Shown here piece by piece: positions 48,471-53,996 of a stretch of DNA of 53,996 bases. The stretch spans positions 1-53,996 of the forward strand of contig CANHIS010000015.1 of assembly GCA_947460255.1 (NCBI GenBank), written 5' to 3'. The stretch comes from Bacteroidota bacterium. GTDB lineage: Bacteria > Bacteroidota > Bacteroidia > M30B66. The number at the start of each line of letters is the position of its first letter. Within the stretch, counting starts at the first letter, position 1. The notes below the pieces were generated by a model, which searched no databases, was not told where the DNA came from, and saw only the letters and a program-made list of their open reading frames with translations. Both the position numbers and the translations under genes were made by a program.

Positions 48471-50102
48471 TTGAAAAAAATAGACAAATTTATCCTGCGG
48501 TCTTATCTAGGGCCGTTTGTGCTTACATTCTTCATCGCAGTGTTTATTCTGTTGATGCAGTTCGTGTGGAAGTATGTTGATGACCTCGTTGGAAAAGGCC
48601 TCGAATGGGGAATTATTCTGAAACTTCTTGGTCTTGTTTCGCTCACCACATTCTCGTTAGCACTGCCTTTGGCAATCCTGCTCTCGTCGCTAATGACTTT
48701 CGGAAACCTTGGTGAATTTATGGAACTCACTGCCATGAAATCTTCAGGAATATCGCTGCAACGTGCCATGCGCCCAGTTTTTATTTTGTGTGTGATACTC
48801 AGTTTTGGTGCGTTTTATTTTTCGAACAACGTGTTGCCGATTGCCAACCTAAAAATGAAAACTTTATTGGCCGACGTAACCCAAAAACGACCTGAACTCA
48901 ACATTAAACCTGGCATTTTTAATAACGATATAGACAAATACGTCATCAGAATTGGTAATAAATCAAACGATGGTAAGCTTTTAACCGACATCATGATTTA
49001 CGACCATTCTCGGCAAAATGGTAATGAACGACTCATCATTGCCGAAAAAGGTGAAATGTCGCAAACGCCCGACAAACGTTATCTTGAACTTCGTTTGAAA
49101 AATGGTTACACCTACACCGAAGCCGAACCAGGTAAAAAGAAAAAACGAAATTCCTACCCATTCCTAAAAGAGCAATTTGCTGAAGATTTGATACGATTCG
49201 ATTTGTCGATTTTCAACATGGGGAAATCAGATGAAAATCTGTACAAGAAAAATTACCAAATGCTCAATTTATCGCAGCTTGAAGCTGAAACTGATACATT
49301 GATCAATGAATTACAAACCGATAAACTTTACTTGCCAAAGGTTTTGTTTCATGGGCCGTTTTTCGATTTAAACAGAACGTATTCTACAATCTTAAAGCCC
49401 CGAAAAGAAAAGCAGCAAATAAAGGATTCGACAATCGAAAAGTCGACAGATACTACGTTTAAAGGTGCAGACAAACTCAGGCTTCAAATTGCTGTGAAAG
49501 AAGCCATGCAAACTGGAGATCCAAATAAAATCGACAGTTTCTTGAACCGAAACGCCGATAAACGTGAGCCTGTAGTTCCTGTTTACAATCAAAAAGAATT
49601 GGCCGATAAGAAATCGGTCATCAACAATTTCAAATCGAACGAGCGCCTCCGAATTTATGAGCAAGCTGCATCAGCGTTACGATCCTCCAAAAGCTCATTA
49701 GATTTTTCAATTTCTACTTTCGAGCAGGAGCAAGAGCGTGTTTATCGCCATCAAATTGAATGGCATCGTAAATTCTCTTTGTCGTTTGCTTGCTTGGTGC
49801 TATTTCTAATTGGCGCTCCACTTGGTGCAATTGTTCGAAAAGGCGGACTCGGTATGCCTGTGGTTTTTTCGCTCATCTTTTTCGTACTGTACCATATGGT
49901 TTCGATTACGGGCGAAAAGCTTGCGCGTGAAGCTGTGCTCACCCCATTTTGGGGAATGTGGCTTTCATCGGCTGTGCTGCTTCCAATAGGTTTGTTCCTC
50001 ACTTACAAATCAACACGCGATTCTGCACTTTTCGATAAACACGTGTATGTGCAGTTTTTTAGAAAGCTGTTTTCCGTTTTTATTCCTGCTGCCAAAAGAT
50101 GA
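48471..50102 (+). CDS. LptF/LptG-family lipopolysaccharide export permease
   Basis: A 543-residue inner-membrane permease of the LPS transporter (YjgP/YjgQ family), larger than the proteobacterial proteins (about 360) because of an extended periplasmic region, as is usual in Bacteroidota. The N-terminal half has helices at about 15-35, 50-75 and 98-118 (FILRSYLGPFVLTFFIAVFI, LMTFGNLGEFMELTAMKSSG). The periplasmic jelly-roll and linker run to about 425, and three more helices follow (FACLVLFLIGAPLGAIVRKG, GLGMPVVFSLIFFVLYHMVS). With LptB it extracts LPS toward the outer membrane. The start must be the TTG at 48471, since the next in-frame ATG lies inside the first helix. It overlaps the following glycosyltransferase gene by 4 bases. 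Confidence 0.94.
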   Translation: MKKIDKFILRSYLGPFVLTFFIAVFILLMQFVWKYVDDLVGKGLEWGIILKLLGLVSLTTFSLALPLAILLSSLMTFGNLGEFMELTAMKSSGISLQRAMRPVFILCVILSFGAFYFSNNVLPIANLKMKTLLADVTQKRPELNIKPGIFNNDIDKYVIRIGNKSNDGKLLTDIMIYDHSRQNGNERLIIAEKGEMSQTPDKRYLELRLKNGYTYTEAEPGKKKKRNSYPFLKEQFAEDLIRFDLSIFNMGKSDENLYKKNYQMLNLSQLEAETDTLINELQTDKLYLPKVLFHGPFFDLNRTYSTILKPRKEKQQIKDSTIEKSTDTTFKGADKLRLQIAVKEAMQTGDPNKIDSFLNRNADKREPVVPVYNQKELADKKSVINNFKSNERLRIYEQAASALRSSKSSLDFSISTFEQEQERVYRHQIEWHRKFSLSFACLVLFLIGAPLGAIVRKGGLGMPVVFSLIFFVLYHMVSITGEKLAREAVLTPFWGMWLSSAVLLPIGLFLTYKSTRDSALFDKHVYVQFFRKLFSVFIPAAKR

Positions 50103-51292
50103 AAATCTTGCAGATTAGTCAGAAGTCGCTTTTCCCACCGATGGATGGAGGGAAATTGGCGATGAAGAATTTGGCCGATGGACTGCGAAATGCGCAAATT
50201 GAAGTCCACCAGTTTATGCTTGGAACACCCGGGCATCCCATTCCTGCCGACATTCCAAAAGGTTATCCATTTTCTGTTCTCACCGAAAATCTCGATACAC
50301 AAGTTCGTGCTATTGGTGCATTGTTGAATCTGGTTTCATCAAATGCTTCATATAACCTTGCTCGCTTCAGAAGCGAAAGCATTGCCCAAACATTGCTCAA
50401 ACGCATAAAAGCTGAGCGGTACGACATTGTACAGGCTGAAAGCATTTTTGCATTGGAACTCATTTATCCGGTTTTAGATAAGATCAAATGTCCTGTAGTG
50501 TTGCGGGCGCACAATGTTGAACACCTTATTTGGGAACGGTTGGCTCACAATTCGTCGAACCCGATCAAACGTCTCTATTTGTCTGCGATGAGTGCTCGAT
50601 TGAAACGTGAAGAAACTCAACGCATCAATGCGGTTTCCGGTTTGATTGCGATTTCCTCATGCGATCTTGACGTATTCAAAAAATTAGGCTTACACGTGCC
50701 AGCCGAAGTTATCGGGATCGCGCAGCCATTTCCCCGGAGGGGAGAAATAAAAAGTAACGACTCAATACACCATCTTTTTCATATCGGAGCGATGGATTGG
50801 CAGCCCAACCAAGAAGCAATTGATTGGTTTTTAAAAGACGTTTGGCCAACTATTTTACAGGCATTTCCTGAAACTTCGTTTGCGTTTGCAGGTAAATCGA
50901 TGCCAAATCGTTACAAGAAGCTCAATATGAGCAGCGTGGAGGTAAAAGATGCTCCTGACGCCATGGCGTTTATGCAGAACCACGGCATCATGGTAGTGCC
51001 ATTGTTAAGTGGAGGTGGAATTCGTGTAAAAATCATTGAAGCACTGAGTCTTGGGAAGATTATTCTTACAACATCGTGCGGTCTTGAAGGCATTCCAGCC
51101 GAACATGGGAAGCATCTTTTTATATGCAATCAACCTGCTGATTTTGTGGCGGTACTGCGGCAGTTAAACGATAATCCTGCGCTTTCGGCCGAGGTTTCAG
51201 AAAATGCGATTACATTTGCACGTGATCATTTCGACCCGGAAATTTTAACCAACCGATTGATTTCGTTTTACAAAACCCTCATCAGCGCTTGA
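50099..51292 (+). CDS. Glycosyltransferase (GT-B, family 4-like)
   Basis: A 397-residue cytosolic GT-B enzyme. Features are the N-terminal glycine-rich loop FPPMDGGKLAMKNLADGL, the acceptor-domain segment CPVVLRAHNVEHLIWERLA, and the donor-binding LFHIGAMDWQPNQEAIDWFL. The catalytic region is VVPLLSGGGIRVKIIEALSL followed by GKIILTTSCGLEGI. The G-G-G-I-R-V-K-x-x-E-A motif is typical of the group that contains Stp-type sugar transferases. Donor and acceptor unknown. It overlaps lptF/G by ATGA and the next glycosyltransferase by TTGA, so the three are translationally coupled. Confidence 0.92.
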   Translation: MKILQISQKSLFPPMDGGKLAMKNLADGLRNAQIEVHQFMLGTPGHPIPADIPKGYPFSVLTENLDTQVRAIGALLNLVSSNASYNLARFRSESIAQTLLKRIKAERYDIVQAESIFALELIYPVLDKIKCPVVLRAHNVEHLIWERLAHNSSNPIKRLYLSAMSARLKREETQRINAVSGLIAISSCDLDVFKKLGLHVPAEVIGIAQPFPRRGEIKSNDSIHHLFHIGAMDWQPNQEAIDWFLKDVWPTILQAFPETSFAFAGKSMPNRYKKLNMSSVEVKDAPDAMAFMQNHGIMVVPLLSGGGIRVKIIEALSLGKIILTTSCGLEGIPAEHGKHLFICNQPADFVAVLRQLNDNPALSAEVSENAITFARDHFDPEILTNRLISFYKTLISA

Positions 51293-52488
51293 AAGTATTA
51301 GTTGTCCTTTCCAGATTTCCGCTTCCAACCGATAAGGGAGATAAACTCAGGGCTTGGCACCACATTTTGGGCCTTGCAGAAGAACATCAAGTATTTCTTT
51401 TTTGCCTTACCAACGAGAAAATTCAGGCCGATGATCTCGAAAAAGTGAAAGCGGTTTGTGCAGATGTATGTGTGGTTAGGCAATCCCTTCCGGGGATCGT
51501 TATTAGGATGCTATTCAATGTGTTCGGCAAGTTGCCATTTCAAGTGACATATTTCACTTCGAGATATTCAGTTAGCCGACTCAAAAAATACACGCAACAA
51601 GTGAAACCTGATGTTTTGTATTGCCAACTGGTTCGGATGGCGGCGCACTGCAAAAACTTGGAAGTAGCTCATAAAGTGATTGATTACCAAGATGCATTTT
51701 CGAAAGGCTTAGAACGTCGACTTCAACACGAATCTTTTTTCAAACGACTAATGATTCAAATGGAATTGAAGCGTTTAAGAGCGTATGAAACGGAAGTGTT
51801 CGACCAATTCGAGAAGCGATTCATTATTTCTGAGCAAGATGCTGGTTTGATTGATCATCCAGCGCGTAAAGAAATGATCATTTTGCCCAATGGTGTGGAT
51901 GTAGATTTCTACAAGCCAGAACCTGCGGCCAAGACGATCGATTTGTTGTTTACTGGAAACATGCAATATGAGCCCAATGTGAATTGTGTGAGCTATTTGG
52001 TAAAAGAAGTTTTTCCTTTGTTGAAAGAGGATTTTCCGCACATCCAATTGGTTGCGGCCGGAAAGAATCCATCTAGCGAATTATCGCGTTTGCACTCACG
52101 TAATTTACAGCTAACAGGCTGGGTGAAAGACCTTAGAAAGTACTATCAGCAAGCCCGTTTATTTGTGGCGCCCATGCAAATTGGAATTGGTATGCAGAAT
52201 AAGATTCTCGAAGCTATGTCGATGGGAATGCCTGTAATCACAAGCAGTTTAGCTAACAACGCCATAGGAGCAAAACATGGCAAAGAAATTTGGATTGCCG
52301 ATACGCCTGCCAAAGTCGCCGAGGCAATTTCCTATCTTTTAAACAACACCGAATTGGCAATCCGTTTAGGCCAAAATGCCCGCGAACTCATGTTGAGTCG
52401 TTACAGTTGGGCTGAACAAAACAAAGCTCTCAACCGTTTTCTTGAGCCAGCTGATGCAATAGCTTCAGAAAACGTTCAAAATAAGTAA
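51289..52488 (+). CDS. Glycosyltransferase (GT-B, Stp1-like)
   Basis: A 399-residue GT-B glycosyltransferase. The N-terminus [20 protein letters not shown] and the following [20 protein letters not shown] strongly resemble the TIGR03087-type (stp1) sugar transferases found with exopolysaccharide/exosortase clusters; no exosortase gene is visible here. The donor domain has [20 protein letters not shown] and [20 protein letters not shown] followed by [11 protein letters not shown]. It starts at the TTG at 51289, inside the TTGA overlap with the previous gene. ribBA begins 1 base after its stop. It probably adds a sugar to an envelope glycan. Confidence 0.92.
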   Translation: MKVLVVLSRFPLPTDKGDKLRAWHHILGLAEEHQVFLFCLTNEKIQADDLEKVKAVCADVCVVRQSLPGIVIRMLFNVFGKLPFQVTYFTSRYSVSRLKKYTQQVKPDVLYCQLVRMAAHCKNLEVAHKVIDYQDAFSKGLERRLQHESFFKRLMIQMELKRLRAYETEVFDQFEKRFIISEQDAGLIDHPARKEMIILPNGVDVDFYKPEPAAKTIDLLFTGNMQYEPNVNCVSYLVKEVFPLLKEDFPHIQLVAAGKNPSSELSRLHSRNLQLTGWVKDLRKYYQQARLFVAPMQIGIGMQNKILEAMSMGMPVITSSLANNAIGAKHGKEIWIADTPAKVAEAISYLLNNTELAIRLGQNARELMLSRYSWAEQNKALNRFLEPADAIASENVQNK

Positions 52489-52489
52489 T

Positions 52490-53695
52490 ATGCACACCAG
52501 CAGTCTGAATACCATTCCCGAAGCAATTGAAGACTTGAAAAACGGGAAAGTGATCATTGTCGTAGATGATGAAAACCGCGAAAATGAAGGCGATTTCATT
52601 TGTGCAGCACGCCATGCAACTCCCGAAATGGTGAATTTCATGAGTAAGCAAGGCAGAGGTTTAATCTGTGTGGCACTTACCGAAGAACGTTGTGATGAGC
52701 TGGGCTTACAAATGATGGTGAGCAACAACACATCGTCGCACGAAACAGCATTTACAGTATCGATCGATTTGCTTGGTTATGGTTGTACTTCAGGAATTTC
52801 TGCACAAGACCGATCGAAAACAATCTTGGCATTGGTAAATCCTGAAATGCAGCCGAACAATTTTGCACGTCCAGGTCATATTTTTCCGCTCAAAGTGAAA
52901 AATGGCGGCGTGTTGCGACGTGCTGGCCATACCGAAGCTGCTGCAGATTTGTCGCGCCTTGCTGGATTCGAGCCCGCAGGTGTTTTGGTTGAAATCATGA
53001 ACGAAGACGGATCTATGGCGCGTCTTCCCGAGTTGAAAGAACTTGCAGCCGAGAAAGGCTACAAGATTATTTCGATCGAGGATTTGATCAAATACCGCTT
53101 GGAGCACGACAGTTTGATCAAACGTGAAGTTGACGTTTCGATGCCAACTGAGCGCGGCGATTTCGAACTCATTGCGTACACACAAACCAATACTGGCCAA
53201 CCACATTTAGCCCTTGTAAAAGGCACTTGGGAACCCAATGAACCTGTCATGGTTCGCGTACATTCTTCCTGCTTAACGGGCGATATTTTTGGGTCTTGTA
53301 GATGCGAATGTGGTCCACAATTGCATGCATCTATGGAGTTGATCCAGAAAGAAGGCAAAGGTGTGATCGTTTATATGAACCAAGAAGGCCGTGGAATTGG
53401 GTTGCTCAACAAGTTGAAAGCCTACAAGTTACAAGAGGAAGGTTACGACACTGTTGAGGCAAATGAGAAACTAGGTTTTAGAATGGATGAGCGCGATTAT
53501 GGTGTGGGTGCACAAATTATTCGCGACCTCGGCATTAGCAAGTTAAAATTGATCACCAACAATCCAACAAAACGGGCTGGCTTGATCGGTTACGGATTGG
53601 AAATTGTTGAAAACGTTCCGATTGTAATTGCTCCCAACAAGCACAACGCGAAGTACTTGGAAACCAAGCGCGATAAAATGGGACATTCTTTCTAA
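52490..53695 (+). CDS. ribBA: Bifunctional 3,4-dihydroxy-2-butanone 4-phosphate synthase / GTP cyclohydrolase II
   Basis: A 401-residue fusion that provides both entry steps of riboflavin synthesis. The N-terminal RibB domain (about 1-200) has [16 protein letters not shown] and [10 protein letters not shown]-type sequence ([20 protein letters not shown]). The C-terminal RibA domain has the zinc-binding cysteines in [17 protein letters not shown] near residue 262 and [20 protein letters not shown] near 293, which completes the GTP site. Both active sites look intact. It is the fourth gene of the lptF/G unit, 1 base after the glycosyltransferase; no FMN riboswitch is present at this junction. 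Confidence 0.97.
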   Translation: MHTSSLNTIPEAIEDLKNGKVIIVVDDENRENEGDFICAARHATPEMVNFMSKQGRGLICVALTEERCDELGLQMMVSNNTSSHETAFTVSIDLLGYGCTSGISAQDRSKTILALVNPEMQPNNFARPGHIFPLKVKNGGVLRRAGHTEAAADLSRLAGFEPAGVLVEIMNEDGSMARLPELKELAAEKGYKIISIEDLIKYRLEHDSLIKREVDVSMPTERGDFELIAYTQTNTGQPHLALVKGTWEPNEPVMVRVHSSCLTGDIFGSCRCECGPQLHASMELIQKEGKGVIVYMNQEGRGIGLLNKLKAYKLQEEGYDTVEANEKLGFRMDERDYGVGAQIIRDLGISKLKLITNNPTKRAGLIGYGLEIVENVPIVIAPNKHNAKYLETKRDKMGHSF

Positions 53696-53702
53696 AAGAA
53701 TG
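53684..53702 (+). other. Hairpin spanning the ribBA stop codon
   Basis: CATTCTTT (53684-53691) pairs with AAAGAATG (53695-53702) around a 3-base loop that contains most of the TAA stop codon. The stem is AT-rich and no T tract follows, so terminator function is weakly supported. Confidence 0.35.
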
Positions 53703-53716
53703 ATTAACTATGCAGA

Positions 53717-53996
53717 ATGCCCGAAGGAATTGACCTGATTTGGCTTCTGCTCATCGTATTTGTTGCTGAAGTGCTTGGAACCATTGGAGGTTTTGGGTCA
53801 TCGGTATTTTTTGTTCCATTTGCTGGATTGCTTTTCGATTTCCATACTGTATTAGGAATTACAGCGATTTTTCATGTGTCGAGCAACTTGGCCAAGATCG
53901 CTTTGTTCAGAAAAGGCATAGATAGAAAATTGATCCTCAACATGGGCATCCCCGCAGTTCTTTTCGTAATTGCTGGAGCATTTTTGAGCCAATTTA
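53717..53996 (+). CDS. TSUP-family transporter, C-terminus cut off by the window edge
   Basis: The first 93 codons of an inner-membrane permease. The start is the ATG at 53717 (MPEGIDLIWLLLIVFVAEVL). The glycine-rich half-repeat GTIGGFGSSVFFVPFAGLLF and the segment TAIFHVSSNLAKIALFRKGI fit the sulfite exporter TauE/SafE (TSUP) family. It lies 21 bases after ribBA on the same strand and may close the lptF/G-ribBA unit. It differs clearly from the TSUP protein at 46398-47174, so the two are separate subfamilies rather than a recent duplication. Substrate unknown. Confidence 0.82.
   Translation, partial: MPEGIDLIWLLLIVFVAEVLGTIGGFGSSVFFVPFAGLLFDFHTVLGITAIFHVSSNLAKIALFRKGIDRKLILNMGIPAVLFVIAGAFLSQF

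Noticed and set aside
1-53996. Defence system, prophage, insertion sequence, CRISPR array, tRNA or rRNA genes
   Set aside because: I looked for transposase, integrase, nuclease/toxin-antitoxin motifs, spaced direct repeats and tRNA-like ends and found none I could support; gene content and codon use look uniform.

Overview
The window is chromosomal DNA from a member of the Bacteroidota, most likely a free-living Flavobacteriales-type organism (lineage is an inference). The evidence is a type IX secretion C-terminal tail, a TonB-dependent receptor with a carboxypeptidase-like N-terminal domain, split 5'-nucleotidase genes, very few strong Shine-Dalgarno sequences, and at least 14 transcription-unit starts preceded by the Bacteroidota -7 promoter element TAnnTTTG or a TAnnTTCG variant. 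I see no rRNA, tRNA, insertion sequence, CRISPR array or prophage. The stretch reads as ordinary, very compact core chromosome with 48 genes, two of them cut by the window edges. No gap between genes exceeds 300 bases.

Layout. 1-5.2 kb: a truncated TonB receptor, a LOG-family nucleotide hydrolase and uvrA. 5.2-7.6 kb: an exported aspartyl protease with two DTG motifs, overlapping an exported protein made of four glycogen-binding (CBM48/AMPK-type) repeats. 7.6-16.8 kb (minus strand): an exopolysaccharide locus with a Wza-type export lipoprotein, a Wzc-type tyrosine kinase, RfbC, a MraY/WecA-type sugar-phosphate transferase and a lytic transglycosylase, followed upstream by a glycosyltransferase, an AsnB-type amidotransferase and lpdA. 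18.2-23.4 kb: divergent cyanophycinase and cyanophycin synthetase genes, the second followed by a polytopic membrane protein. 23.4-28.5 kb: a four-gene overlapping operon (lipoprotein, outer-membrane barrel, type IX secreted protein, FkbM methyltransferase). 28.6-32.1 kb: a lipoprotein, then dnaA with a low-molecular-weight tyrosine phosphatase and an RsmI-like methyltransferase.

32.2-36.0 kb: a split 5'-nucleotidase, a thioesterase, a DUF4294-type protein and 3-hydroxyacyl-CoA dehydrogenase. 36.0-39.3 kb: a second sugar locus (Gfo/Idh oxidoreductase, lipoprotein, WbaP-type initiating transferase). 39.5-44.9 kb: pcm, smpB, a DtxR-family regulator, a small membrane protein, 3-methyladenine glycosylase, RecQ and a small P-loop ATPase. 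45.1-48.4 kb: an exported protein, a TSUP transporter, a GT2 glycosyltransferase and a START-like protein. 48.5-54.0 kb: an operon of lptF/G, two glycosyltransferases, ribBA and a truncated second TSUP transporter.

Functionally the window combines envelope polysaccharide synthesis and export (three loci, two kinds of initiating transferase), nitrogen storage as cyanophycin, and housekeeping replication, repair and translation functions. The items I rate most worth a second look are the four-gene envelope operon at 23.4-28.5 kb, the protease plus CBM48-repeat pair at 5.2-7.6 kb, the cyanophycin locus with its paired inverted repeat and membrane partner, and the promoter architecture that predicts almost leaderless mRNAs for many genes.
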